The notes: generated by a model not told the origin, from the sequence alone. DNA of 64,000 nucleotides from Bacteroidales bacterium 52_46 (GCA_001915385.1 MNQK01000034.1:1-64000); one strand, 5' to 3'. Positions 44,892 through 53,876 are shown, counted from the stretch's first letter. Made by a program: numbers and translations.

Positions 44892-45063
44892 CAATGCTAT
44901 TTTCTTAAGAGCATAGGAGTGTTACAAAACTAAACCTTACGCGGTTAAAAACCGCGTCTACTAAGCAAAATATCCTGGTAATCAACCGCGTAGTAGCCGC
45001 GGTTTTCAACCGCGGTTTAGAAAATCGAGTTCAGTAATACCCCGACGTCCTTAAGTGAACAGC
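44892..45063. repeat. CCGCGGTT double-palindrome repeat, copy A2, with CTTAAG ends
   Basis: The core at 44930-45020 has arms CTAAACC...GCGGTTAAAAACCGCG and its near inverse TAGTAGCCGCGGTTTTCAACCGCGGTTTAG. The left arm is partly degraded. The outer flanks are also inverted relatives: AATGCTATTTTCTTAAGAGC (44892) and CCTTAAGTGAACAGC (45049-45063). It lies between the convergent barrel gene and TonB receptor gene. Confidence 0.75.
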
Positions 45064-45081
45064 TTTGATATCATACCTTAC

Positions 45082-47505
45082 TCAGAAATCGATTGTCAGG
45101 CGCACGTTGAACTGGCGGCGTGTGAGGTAGTTGGGAACGGCGTACTGGATGTTGTTGACATCGGTTACCCAATAGTAGGAGCTGACATTGGAGATGTCGA
45201 GCAGGTTGAATACGTCGAAACCAAGCCATATCGATTTGAAATAACGGTGCAGGCCGGAGGGATTGACATCATCATCGCTCAGCGGCGACAGGAGCGCGTA
45301 CGACAAGCCTACGTCCACACGTTTGTAGGCGGGAGCACGGAAGTATCCCTTGTCGCGCGAGCCGTGGGGCGCGGTGGTCGGCAGGCCGTCTGACAGTATG
45401 CCGCGCAATGAGAATTTCAGTTTCGGGAACTTGGGGAAATAGTCGGTGAAGAACAAGGCGAACGAATAGCGCTGGTCGGTAGGACGCGGCACATTGACTC
45501 CATTGAGTTTTTCGTTGGTTTTCATCAGCGAGAAACTAATCCACGAGTCGGTGCCGGGCACAAACTGTCCGAACAGTTTCAGGTCAAGTCCGGCCGTATA
45601 GCCTGACGTCTCGTTTTTACCCGAATAGACTATTTTCAGGTTATCTATTTCGTAGGGTATCAGGTTGCCAAGGTTCTTGTAATAAAGTTCTCCCGACAGC
45701 TTGAACGGCCGATTGAATGCCCTGAAAGTATAGTCAGTGCCGAGTATGAAATGGATTGAGCGCTGCGATTTGATTTCATTGTTAAGGGCTATCACTGTGT
45801 TACCTTGTCCATCATCCTGAGGCATACGGTATTCCTTGTAGAACGGCGACTGGTAGTACAGACCGGCTGCCGCACGCATAGTAAGATTGTTGTTGCGTTC
45901 GGGCACAAAAGCCACCGATGCGCGGGGGCTGACAAGAAACTCCTTATTGAAATCCCAGTAGCTGAAACGCAATCCGCCGTTGATGGCGAAATAGCCCGAC
46001 GAAGAGTTGACACGATAGGAATCCTGCACGTAAAATGCCATACGGTTTGACGAGATATTATGCTTCGACGACATATTGTAAATCATCTTGATGGCATTCG
46101 GGTCGGTCGGCAACGTAAATCCGGCCGAGTCACGCAGCTCCCATTCACGCGAACGTTCGTGTATCGTCTCATGTTTGAAATCAATGCCGTACGACAGATT
46201 GTGATGCTTTATGCCCGTGACGCCCTTAAGTCCCATCGACATCACCGACATCTTCAACCGGTTGCGCGCATGCTCGTGGTAGCGGCCTACACCGAGCTCG
46301 CCACCTACGGCATTGTCGGAATTACCGCCGCCGGTTGTGCCGGCCTGGTCAAGCCAGTATTCGCCGGAAATATCATAGCTTACAAGCTCGTTGGTGAGAT
46401 AGCCCGAAGCGAGTAGCGACAGCGTGGTGGCGTTTGACGGGCGGTATGAGAGATTCAATGCGCCGAAATAGGTCTCAAACCTGTCCTTCTCCTTACCGTC
46501 AAAATACACCTTGAACTGCTTGGCATCCTCCGATGTTCCGAAATTGGTCTGACGGCTTGTCGGCGTAAAATTATAATTGTTGACAGCGATGTTGCCGAGA
46601 AACGACAACTGCCATTTACTGTTCATCTTGAGCACCATATTAGTCTGGTAATCGAGGAAATTCGGATCATACTCCCCCTTCGTGTCCATCGAACTGAGCA
46701 GCGACGAGTTGCGTTTGTAGCGGAACCCGTGAAGCTGGGAAAAATGCTTCGAGTTCTGACCGAGAGTGACGCTTCCGCCCATCAGACTTGCCGATACCGA
46801 CCCTTCGAAAGCCTCCGGCTCGCGATAGGTGATGTCGAGCACCGACGACATTTTGTCGGCATATTCCGCGCCGAAGCCTCCGGTAGAGAAACCGATGGCC
46901 CCTACCATATCGGGATTGATGATACTCAACCCCTCCTGCTGTCCCGACGATATAAGTTGCGGACGATACACCTCCGTACCGTTGATATATACCGAATTTT
47001 CATCGTAAGTGCCGCCACGCACCGAATATTGCGACGACATCTCGTTGTTGGAATTGACACCGGCAAGAGTGGCCAGCATTGCTTCGACGCTTCCGCCTGT
47101 GGCATCGGGCGACACACGCACGCTGGAGGCGTCAATGGTCTGCATCTGCGAGGTCTGTTTCTTTATGTCGGTCACCTCTATCTCACCTATTTCGTAAGTG
47201 GCTGGGAGCATCTTTACGTTGAGGGTGACGTCGCCCGACGCATCGATCAGCCGACGGTTCACCTCCTTGTAGCCGATGCAGGTGAACACGACATTGATTG
47301 TGTCGCGCTGCGGCACCGACAACGAGTAAGTGCCGTCAAGCCCCGATGTGGCGCCGAGAGCGGTACCCGCTATGCGTACAGTCACAAATTCGAGAGCCTT
47401 GTCCTCGTTATCGATGATTTTACCGCGTATTTTTACCTGGGCGTAACCGACTACGGCACATGCCGTGACGGCGGCTACGAATATGCAGAATTTACGTAAG
47501 TTCAT
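45082..47505 (-). CDS. TonB-dependent receptor
   Basis: This outer-membrane active transporter has 807 residues and a signal peptide (MNLRKFCIFVAAVTACAVVGYAQ). The N-terminal carboxypeptidase-regulatory-like domain spans ~24-105 (KIRGKIIDNEDKALEFVTVRIAGTALGATSGLDGTYSLSVP). A plug domain follows (~115-225; SSVRVSPDATGGSVEAMLATLAGVNSNNEMSSQYSVRGGTYDENSVYINGTEVYRPQL), then a large barrel ending in FNVRLTIDF. The last residue is phenylalanine, as usual for barrel insertion. It is not a SusC-type protein and no SusD is adjacent. The ligand is unknown; it stands alone on the minus strand. Confidence 0.9.
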   Translation of the reverse strand: MNLRKFCIFVAAVTACAVVGYAQVKIRGKIIDNEDKALEFVTVRIAGTALGATSGLDGTYSLSVPQRDTINVVFTCIGYKEVNRRLIDASGDVTLNVKMLPATYEIGEIEVTDIKKQTSQMQTIDASSVRVSPDATGGSVEAMLATLAGVNSNNEMSSQYSVRGGTYDENSVYINGTEVYRPQLISSGQQEGLSIINPDMVGAIGFSTGGFGAEYADKMSSVLDITYREPEAFEGSVSASLMGGSVTLGQNSKHFSQLHGFRYKRNSSLLSSMDTKGEYDPNFLDYQTNMVLKMNSKWQLSFLGNIAVNNYNFTPTSRQTNFGTSEDAKQFKVYFDGKEKDRFETYFGALNLSYRPSNATTLSLLASGYLTNELVSYDISGEYWLDQAGTTGGGNSDNAVGGELGVGRYHEHARNRLKMSVMSMGLKGVTGIKHHNLSYGIDFKHETIHERSREWELRDSAGFTLPTDPNAIKMIYNMSSKHNISSNRMAFYVQDSYRVNSSSGYFAINGGLRFSYWDFNKEFLVSPRASVAFVPERNNNLTMRAAAGLYYQSPFYKEYRMPQDDGQGNTVIALNNEIKSQRSIHFILGTDYTFRAFNRPFKLSGELYYKNLGNLIPYEIDNLKIVYSGKNETSGYTAGLDLKLFGQFVPGTDSWISFSLMKTNEKLNGVNVPRPTDQRYSFALFFTDYFPKFPKLKFSLRGILSDGLPTTAPHGSRDKGYFRAPAYKRVDVGLSYALLSPLSDDDVNPSGLHRYFKSIWLGFDVFNLLDISNVSSYYWVTDVNNIQYAVPNYLTRRQFNVRLTIDF

Positions 47506-47635
47506 TTCAATGTCAGGATATATGTCATGCCGGCTACTGGGCCGGATAATCGGATTGAAAAAATATTCTAAAAAATTAACGAGAAAATATACGCAAAATT
47601 ATATCCGCGAGCGATAAAATGAGTAATTTTGCGAT

Positions 47636-48769
47636 ATGGAAGAACAAATAAAACTGTCGTTGCCGCATCTTGCCGGCAATGAAAACAAATATGTTAAAGA
47701 TGCCATCGACTCCACCTGGATTACTCCGTTAGGGCCGTATGTCAATCGTTTCGAGGAACTGCTCGACGAATATCTCGGCGAAAACAATGTCGTGGCACTC
47801 AGCGCCGGAACGGCGGCCATACATCTTGCGCTTGCAATTATCGGCGTGGGTAAAGGAGATGAAGTGATATGCCAGTCGATGACCTTCTCGGCATCGGCCA
47901 ATCCGATTGTATATCTCGGCGGAAAGCCGGTGTTCGTCGACAGCGAACCGTCGACATGGAATATGGACCCGACACTGCTGCGCAACGCCATCGAGGAACG
48001 CATAAAACTCACGTCGCGCAAGCCGAAAGCAATCATCGTAGTACATCTCTACGGCATGCCGGCCAGAATGGACGAGATAATAAAAATTGCCGCCGAATAT
48101 GACATTCCGGTAGTCGAGGACGCCGCCGAAGCTATCGGCTCGGAATACGACGGGCACAAATGCGGTACAATCGGCCGTTTCGGCATACTCAGTTTCAACG
48201 GCAACAAGATGATAACGACATCGGGAGGCGGCGCGCTTATATGCCCCGACAAGGAGAGCGCACAGCGGGCATTGTTTCTCGCGACACAGGCCCGAGAAAA
48301 CCGTCCGTATTACTACCACGAGACTGTCGGCTACAACTACCGTCTGAGCAACGTCAGCGCAGCTATAGGATGTGCGCAGATGGAGGAGCTCGACTGGCGC
48401 GTGAACCGCCGTCGCGCTATTCACGGCATATATGCCGACGCACTTCGCGACAATCCGGTTGTGTCAGTCCACACCAACCCCGACGACACGTTCAATTCCA
48501 ACTACTGGCTGTCGACAATACTGCTTGACGATGCATCTCCGGTCAGCGCCGACGACCTGCGCCAGAAACTTGCATCACACAATATCGAGACGCGTCTGTT
48601 ATGGCGTCCGATGCACATGCAGCCTGTATACGAGGACGCACCGGCCTACGTCAACGGTGTGTCGCAACGCCTGTTCGGCCACGGTCTGTGCCTGCCGAGT
48701 TCCACTACCCTTTCCGATGAACAGGTACAATATGTGGCACAACTGATTAACCGCTACACCGCATTATGA
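47636..48769 (+). CDS. DegT/DnrJ/EryC1/StrS aminotransferase
   Basis: This PLP-dependent sugar aminotransferase has 377 residues. The PLP lysine is K191 in SFNGNKMITTSGGGAL. The cofactor aspartate and surroundings are in VVEDAAEAIGSEY, and NYRLSNVSAAIGCAQM is also typical. It forms amino sugars on nucleotide-linked keto sugars for surface polysaccharides, although no other sugar-nucleotide genes are next to it. A TAATTTTG box (47624-47631) sits only 4 bases before the ATG, so the message may be leaderless. The stop overlaps the next gene start by 4 bases. Confidence 0.93.
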   Translation: MEEQIKLSLPHLAGNENKYVKDAIDSTWITPLGPYVNRFEELLDEYLGENNVVALSAGTAAIHLALAIIGVGKGDEVICQSMTFSASANPIVYLGGKPVFVDSEPSTWNMDPTLLRNAIEERIKLTSRKPKAIIVVHLYGMPARMDEIIKIAAEYDIPVVEDAAEAIGSEYDGHKCGTIGRFGILSFNGNKMITTSGGGALICPDKESAQRALFLATQARENRPYYYHETVGYNYRLSNVSAAIGCAQMEELDWRVNRRRAIHGIYADALRDNPVVSVHTNPDDTFNSNYWLSTILLDDASPVSADDLRQKLASHNIETRLLWRPMHMQPVYEDAPAYVNGVSQRLFGHGLCLPSSTTLSDEQVQYVAQLINRYTAL

Positions 48770-49464
48770 TACCGACACTCGTGGCATTTGACCTTGACGA
48801 TACGCTCTACAAAGAGCGGGACTTCGTCATGTCAGGCTATCGTGCCGTAGCCCATAAGCTCGCCGAAGTCAACACTGCGTTCAATTACGACGAGATGGTG
48901 CATGTCATGGCACACGCACCTCTCAACCCGTTTGACTCACTTGCCGAATATCTTCTCAACCGCTCTATCCAGCAATCGCTGAATCATGACTACGACATTC
49001 CATGGATGGTAGCGACCTACCGCAATCATTTCCCCGATATATCAGCCGACAATGCAGTCTCAGTGATTAAGCGACTTAACGAGGCTGGCTATAGAATAGC
49101 CCTAATCACCGATGGAAGAACCGTTACCCAGACCAACAAAATAAAGGCACTCGGACTCGACCGGCTCATTCCGGCTGACAATATTTCCATTTCCGAGACA
49201 ATCGGCGGAGAAAAATATACCCCGCTCCCATTCGAGCGCATGATGAAATTAAATCCCGACATCGACAATTTCATCTATGTCGGCGACAATCCCATGAAAG
49301 ATTTCCTTTGGCCGAACCGTCTCTGTTGGACAACAATACAGCTCATCGACAACGGCCGCAACGTCCACTCCCAGCAGGTATCACTCCCCTCCGACGATTA
49401 CCGCCCGCAATACCGCATAAAATCCCTCGACGAACTCCCCACCCTCCTCGCCACTGTTCAATAG
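48766..49464 (+). CDS. HAD family hydrolase
   Basis: This haloacid dehalogenase-type phosphatase has 232 residues. Motif I is FDLDDTLYKE, motif II LITDG, and motif IV YVGDNPMKDF. A helical cap lies between motifs I and II. It probably removes phosphate from a small metabolite. Its ATG overlaps the aminotransferase stop (ATGA), so the two are translationally coupled and may act in one sugar pathway. Confidence 0.9.
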   Translation: MIPTLVAFDLDDTLYKERDFVMSGYRAVAHKLAEVNTAFNYDEMVHVMAHAPLNPFDSLAEYLLNRSIQQSLNHDYDIPWMVATYRNHFPDISADNAVSVIKRLNEAGYRIALITDGRTVTQTNKIKALGLDRLIPADNISISETIGGEKYTPLPFERMMKLNPDIDNFIYVGDNPMKDFLWPNRLCWTTIQLIDNGRNVHSQQVSLPSDDYRPQYRIKSLDELPTLLATVQ

Positions 49465-49514
49465 TTAAATTATCTTATAACTCAACCTCACGGCAATTTA
49501 TATGATGGAATAAT

Positions 49515-49545
49515 TTTGACAATTCGAATATTGTTTGTAATTTTG
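49515..49545 (+). promoter_or_regulatory. Promoter of the ars-type operon with embedded operator
   Basis: TTTG (49515-49518), 19 bases, TAATTTTG (49538-49545): an exact promoter. Between the boxes lies an inverted repeat ACAAT-TCGAAT-ATTGT (49519-49534), well placed for repression by the ArsR-family protein encoded next. Confidence 0.7.
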
Positions 49546-49567
49546 CGAACAGCAAACAAAGAGAGAT

Positions 49568-49897
49568 ATGACAAAATTAGAGATAACACCCGAACAAGAA
49601 CGGCTTGCGCGGTTTGCTAAAGCGATGGGACATCCCACCCGCATTGCCATTCTGCATTTTCTCGCTCAGCGAAACGAATGTTTCTTCGGTGATATACACG
49701 AGGTTCTTCCGATTGCTAAAGCTACCGTGTCGCAACATCTGAGCGAGTTGAAAGAGGCCGGCCTGATACAAGGAACCATTGAGCCTCCAAAAGTAAAATA
49801 TTGCATCAACTCTGAAAACTGGAATCTGGCGAAGCAACTGTTTTCACAGATGCTTGACGCCTGCTGTCCATCAAAAAAGAATAGCTGCTGCTCGTAA
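49568..49897 (+). CDS. arsR: ArsR family transcriptional repressor
   Basis: This winged-helix metal- or metalloid-sensing repressor has 109 residues. Core: KAMGHPTRIAILHFLAQRNECFFGDIHEVLPIAKATVSQHLSELKEAGLIQG. The classic ELCVCDL metal site reads NECFFGDI, with only one cysteine. The C terminus ends CCPSKKNSCCS, giving two cysteine pairs that could bind arsenite or another thiophilic metalloid. It is the first gene of a six-gene operon with an inverted-repeat operator inside the promoter, so autoregulation is likely. Confidence 0.9.
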   Translation: MTKLEITPEQERLARFAKAMGHPTRIAILHFLAQRNECFFGDIHEVLPIAKATVSQHLSELKEAGLIQGTIEPPKVKYCINSENWNLAKQLFSQMLDACCPSKKNSCCS

Positions 49898-49966
49898 GCG
49901 CTATTTTTTTTACTATCAATGTTCGTAATTCGGCAAACAACAATCCAATTAAATACATTTAATCAA

Positions 49967-50389
49967 ATGAAAAAGTTACTGATGTTTTTCACCCTTATGA
50001 TAGGGCTGATGTCATGCGGAAGCGGGGATAATACCCCCGCTGCAAAATCTCCTGAAAAGGATAGAGTGGAAGTGATGTATTTCCACGGGAAACAACGCTG
50101 CGCCACCTGCATGGCAATCGAAAAAAATGCAAAGGTAGTGGTGAATACTCTCTTTGCCGACGAGTTAAAAAATGGAACTGTCGTATTCAAGACCGTGGAC
50201 CTATCTACCCCGGAGGGTGAAAAGGTCGCCGATATATATGAAGTGACATGGTCATCTCTCTTTGTCAACAAATGGAAAGACGGTAAAGAGACACGCAGCA
50301 ACCTTACTGAGTTTGGTTTCGCCAATGCCCGTAACAATCCGGAAGGTTTTAAGAAATGTCTTGCAGACAAAATCAGACAATCGTTGTAA
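49967..50389 (+). CDS. ArsF-type thioredoxin-like lipoprotein
   Basis: This envelope lipoprotein of 140 residues starts at MKKLLMFFTLMIGLMSCGSG, with a lipobox at LMSC. The mature part looks like a thioredoxin-type fold with a CATC motif (YFHGKQRCATCMAIEKNAK). It matches a family named after ArsF, a subunit of a nitro-aromatic arsenical reductase, by recall. The upstream in-frame TTG/ATG extension would spoil the signal peptide. It lies between arsR and the ArsG-like permease, so a redox role in arsenical or metalloid handling is likely but unproven. Confidence 0.8.
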   Translation: MKKLLMFFTLMIGLMSCGSGDNTPAAKSPEKDRVEVMYFHGKQRCATCMAIEKNAKVVVNTLFADELKNGTVVFKTVDLSTPEGEKVADIYEVTWSSLFVNKWKDGKETRSNLTEFGFANARNNPEGFKKCLADKIRQSL

Positions 50390-50391
50390 TA

Positions 50392-51099
50392 ATGGACTGG
50401 CTGCAGACTTTACTTGACAACAGCACGGCTCCGGCTCTGACTGCCTTTCTACTCGGATTGCTCACTGCCATCTCGCCGTGTCCGCTTGCTACCAATATCG
50501 CCGCAATAGGCTACATAAGCAAGGATATAGAGAGCCGCCGACGCATTTTCCGTAATGGAGTCCTTTACACCATCGGTCGTGTAATCTCCTACACAGTTCT
50601 CGGCATTATCCTTATTTCCGTTCTTAAAGAAGGTGCAAGCATATTCGGCATACAGAAAGTCATCGGAAAATGGGGAGAACTGCTGTTGGGACCTATACTG
50701 TTGATTATCGGACTGTTCATGCTGTTCGGCCACAAACTCAATATTCCGCAGTTCGGGTTTGGAGGCAACGGTGAGGGTCTTGCCCGTAAGGGTGGTTTGG
50801 GAGCTTTGTTCCTCGGTGTACTATTTGCTATGGCATTCTGCCCGACAAGCGGTGTTTTCTACTTCGGCATGCTAATACCTATGTCGGTAACCGCAAGTGC
50901 AGGGTGGCTTTTGCCCGTATTGTTTGCTGTCGCCACCGCGCTTCCCGTTCTTGCCGTTGCCTGGATTCTCGCTTTCAGTGTGGAAAAAGTCGGCGAGTTC
51001 TATGGGAAACTGCGTACCGTCCAGAAATGGCTTAACATTATTGTCGGCGTCATTTTCATCGCAGCGGGCATATATTACTGCATAATGATGTACTTCTAA
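50392..51099 (+). CDS. ArsG-type permease (DsbD/CcdA-like)
   Basis: This inner-membrane protein of 235 residues has six predicted helices. It starts at the ATG at 50392, two bases after the preceding stop. The first and fourth helices carry AISPCPLATN and AFCPTSGVFYFG, the paired cysteine-proline motifs of the DsbD/CcdA fold that pass electrons across the membrane. It matches the family called ArsG, proposed as an aromatic arsenical efflux permease. It could equally serve as an electron conduit for the ArsF-like and thioredoxin-like partners beside it. Confidence 0.82.
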   Translation: MDWLQTLLDNSTAPALTAFLLGLLTAISPCPLATNIAAIGYISKDIESRRRIFRNGVLYTIGRVISYTVLGIILISVLKEGASIFGIQKVIGKWGELLLGPILLIIGLFMLFGHKLNIPQFGFGGNGEGLARKGGLGALFLGVLFAMAFCPTSGVFYFGMLIPMSVTASAGWLLPVLFAVATALPVLAVAWILAFSVEKVGEFYGKLRTVQKWLNIIVGVIFIAAGIYYCIMMYF

Positions 51100-51117
51100 C
51101 TGTAAAAACAAAAAAAC

Positions 51118-51540
51118 ATGAACAAAAAAGAATCAAAAAAAGGGTTTTGGTCAGCTCTTTTCGCGCCCAGAAAGAAAAGCTGTTGCAGCAACAGCGACAT
51201 CATCGTGGAAGACGATGTAAAACCGGTGCAGTCGTGTGGCTGCTCAGGTGAATCGACAGAATCCGCCGAAACCTCTTGTTATGCTGCGGCACCCGATACA
51301 AAGGCCGGCGAAGTTCTTGTCCTTGGTCCAGGCTGCACCAAATGCAAAGAGGCATACAAGGTCGTTGAGCGGGTAATCAGAGAGAATAATCTCGAGGTCA
51401 AACTTTCCAAAATAGAGGATATTGCCGAGATGATGAAATACAACATAATGACTACCCCCGCTATAGTTGTTGACGGTATCGTCAGAATCAAAGGGCATGT
51501 TCCCTCGACAGACGAAGTAAAAACGGTTCTCGGCATCTAA
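51118..51540 (+). CDS. Thioredoxin-like protein with Cys-rich N terminus
   Basis: This 140-residue cytoplasmic protein has two parts. The first ~60 residues are cysteine-rich (KKSCCSNSD, QSCGCSGES, TSCYAA), a likely metalloid-binding tail. The last ~80 residues form a small thioredoxin fold (VLVLGPGCTKCKEAYKVVERVIRENNLEVKLSKIEDIAEMMKYNIMTTPAIVVDGIVRIKGHVP) with active site CTKC. Redox-disulfide proteins of this type often sit beside DUF318 permeases. It is 18 bases after the ArsG-like gene and 22 before a permease gene, clearly one operon. It may supply reductant or deliver a bound metalloid to the permease. Confidence 0.83.
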   Translation: MNKKESKKGFWSALFAPRKKSCCSNSDIIVEDDVKPVQSCGCSGESTESAETSCYAAAPDTKAGEVLVLGPGCTKCKEAYKVVERVIRENNLEVKLSKIEDIAEMMKYNIMTTPAIVVDGIVRIKGHVPSTDEVKTVLGI

Positions 51541-51562
51541 ACTGAAACAACGGGAATAAGTT

Positions 51563-52903
51563 ATGGATACGAAAAAGGAAATCAAATTTCTCGTATGGGC
51601 AGTTGTCATATTTCTGACTGCATTCTTCATGCCCGTCAACAGCGAAACGCTGTTGACTGCGATACACTCAACACTTGACCTTGCCAAGTGGTATGCCCGT
51701 GAGCATATCGTTCTCTGTCTTCTCCCGGCGTTCTTCATAGCCGGTGTGATCGCGGTGTTTGTAAGTCAGGGCGCGGTATTAAAATATTTCGGTGCAAATG
51801 CAAAGAAATGGATATCATACACCGTAGCATCTGTTTCCGGAGGCATACTTGCCGTGTGTTCATGCACTATATTGCCGTTGTTCACCAGTATTTACAAACG
51901 TGGTGCAGGTCTTGGGCCGGCAATAGCGTTTCTATATTCCGGTCCAGCCATCAGCATACTCTCGATAATCCTCACAGCCCGTATTCTCGGTCTGGAAATG
52001 GGACTTGCCCGTGTAATCGGTGCAGTTACGTTTGCAGTCGTAATCGGACTTGTGATGTCGTTCATATTCAGTAAAGAGGAACGGGATAAAGAAGCGGCAC
52101 AGATGAATATAGTGCCACCGCCGGAGAAACGGCCCCTTTGGCAAACTGCGATATTCTTCTTTACCCTCGTGGCAATCCTCGTGTTTGCAAACTGGGGTGC
52201 ACCTGCGGCAATAGACCGTGGAGTCTGGGCTGCAATCTACGGGGCGAAATGGTGGATAGCATCAGCTCTTGCAATAGGTCTGTGCGTGATGCTTGTGAAA
52301 ATCCTACATCTGAAATCCCGATGGATTATCCTCGGAGCTGTCGCCGTCGCGATTTCAGCTTTTGCCGCCAAATTTTTCATTCCCGACGCAAAACTGGCCC
52401 CACTTGTGCCGATGGTTGTTTCGGTAGCTGTGCTTGCCGTCGTACTGTTATGCGACAAAAATGATGGCGAAAACCGTGAATGGGCATTGTCATCGTGGGG
52501 GTTCGCCAAACTGATACTGCCGTTGCTGGCTGTCGGAGTATTGACTGCGGGTTTCCTGCTCGGCTCAACACACGACGGTATAGAACTCCCCGGTATCATT
52601 CCCAACAGCTGGGTTGAATGGGCTGTCGGCGGAAATTCGTTGTTGTCAAACTTTTTCGCAAGCTTCACAGGAGCATTCATGTATTTCGCCACTCTTACCG
52701 AGGTTCCTATCATTCAAGGCTTGCTTGCATCCGGCATGGGGAAAGGTCCGGCTCTCGCCCTGCTGCTTGCCGGTCCCTCTCTGTCGCTTCCGAATATGCT
52801 TGTCATACGCAGCGTGATGGGTACGAAAAAGACAGCGATATATGTGGCTTTGGTAATTGTCATGGCAACCATCTCGGGATGGGTTTACGGATATTTCTTC
52901 TGA
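51563..52903 (+). CDS. DUF318/ArsP-type permease, large
   Basis: This integral membrane protein of 446 residues has about ten helices. The signature CSCTILPLFTSIYKRGAGLGPAIAFLYSGPAISILSIILTARILG and its internal repeat GALLLAGPSLSLPN-like segment (LALLLAGPSLSLPNMLVIRSVMG) fit the DUF318 permease family. That family includes ArsP (organoarsenical efflux) and metal exporters. The CSC motif is the likely metalloid-binding site. It is the fifth gene of the arsR-led operon, and the smaller permease that follows has the same CxC motif. Confidence 0.85.
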   Translation: MDTKKEIKFLVWAVVIFLTAFFMPVNSETLLTAIHSTLDLAKWYAREHIVLCLLPAFFIAGVIAVFVSQGAVLKYFGANAKKWISYTVASVSGGILAVCSCTILPLFTSIYKRGAGLGPAIAFLYSGPAISILSIILTARILGLEMGLARVIGAVTFAVVIGLVMSFIFSKEERDKEAAQMNIVPPPEKRPLWQTAIFFFTLVAILVFANWGAPAAIDRGVWAAIYGAKWWIASALAIGLCVMLVKILHLKSRWIILGAVAVAISAFAAKFFIPDAKLAPLVPMVVSVAVLAVVLLCDKNDGENREWALSSWGFAKLILPLLAVGVLTAGFLLGSTHDGIELPGIIPNSWVEWAVGGNSLLSNFFASFTGAFMYFATLTEVPIIQGLLASGMGKGPALALLLAGPSLSLPNMLVIRSVMGTKKTAIYVALVIVMATISGWVYGYFF

Positions 52904-52967
52904 TTTGACTATGAGAAATTTATTTGATGACATTTTACTTTACCGTACTAATGAATAATAACGTAAG

Positions 52968-53876
52968 ATGAACACATTACTTGATACTCTCCGGTATTTC
53001 TGTTGTATCACGGTAGAATTACTTGTGCTGTTCTTAGCTATCAGTGCATTGGTCGAAATAATCCTCATGTATATCCCTCAGGAGAAAATAAGCAGGAAAC
53101 TTGCCGGATCCGGAATTTTCGGCAATATGCTTGCCGCAGGATTTGGAGCGCTCACGCCGTTCTGTGCATGTTCGACAATTCCTATGACTGTCGGATTTAT
53201 CAATGCCGGTGTACCTTTTGGCGCAACAATGTCTTTTCTCATAGCGTCACCTCTGCTCAACCCCATAATCATAGCCATGCTTGGTGCGCTCGTCGGGGTA
53301 AAAGCAATGCTTGTGTATCTGGGGTTGGCTTTTGCATGTTCCGTCATATTCGGATGGGGTTTACAGAAGATTGATGCTCAAAAATGGGTAAAAAATGTAA
53401 GACTGATGAAATCGTCGTGCGGTTGTGGCGAGGCCGGTGAGATTGAACCAAAGCGGCTGCCATGGAATCGGAAACTCTCTATTGCGTTCCGGTCGGCATG
53501 GGAGAGCTTGCGGCCTATAATATGGTATTTGCTTATAGGCGTGGCACTCGGAGCTGCAATCTATGGCTATATGCCGTCTGACTTTGTACTGACGATAGCA
53601 GGTCCGCAAAATCCGTTTGCCATACCTCTTGCCGCAATACTTGGAGTTCCTCTTTATATCCGTGCAGAAACCGCAATACCTATCGGCGTAGCACTTATTG
53701 AAAAAGGAATGAGCATCGGAGCAGTAATAGCCCTCATAATCGGTGGCGCAGGCATGGCTATACCCGAAATGTCAATGCTCACCGGCATCTTCAAGAAAAA
53801 ACTTGTCGCTATGATTGTCGCCGTAATATTCCTTACCGCAGTCATATCCGGATATCTTTTCAACATATTTTTATAA
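52968..53876 (+). CDS. DUF318/ArsP-type permease, small
   Basis: This integral membrane protein of 302 residues has about eight helices. Signature: GFGALTPFCACSTIPMTVGFINAGVPFGATMSFLIASPLLNPIIIAMLGALVG, with a CAC site corresponding to the CSC of the preceding permease. The loop VRLMKSSCGCGEAGEIEP adds a cysteine cluster on the cytoplasmic side. It is 64 bases after the large permease, the last gene of the operon. The two permeases could act on different substrates or as a pair. Confidence 0.85.
   Translation: MNTLLDTLRYFCCITVELLVLFLAISALVEIILMYIPQEKISRKLAGSGIFGNMLAAGFGALTPFCACSTIPMTVGFINAGVPFGATMSFLIASPLLNPIIIAMLGALVGVKAMLVYLGLAFACSVIFGWGLQKIDAQKWVKNVRLMKSSCGCGEAGEIEPKRLPWNRKLSIAFRSAWESLRPIIWYLLIGVALGAAIYGYMPSDFVLTIAGPQNPFAIPLAAILGVPLYIRAETAIPIGVALIEKGMSIGAVIALIIGGAGMAIPEMSMLTGIFKKKLVAMIVAVIFLTAVISGYLFNIFL

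Noticed and set aside
45082..47505. SusC-type polysaccharide receptor
   Set aside because: The protein has a carboxypeptidase-like domain and plug, but it is shorter than SusC, lacks its typical signature and has no SusD neighbour; a general TonB-dependent receptor is the safer call.
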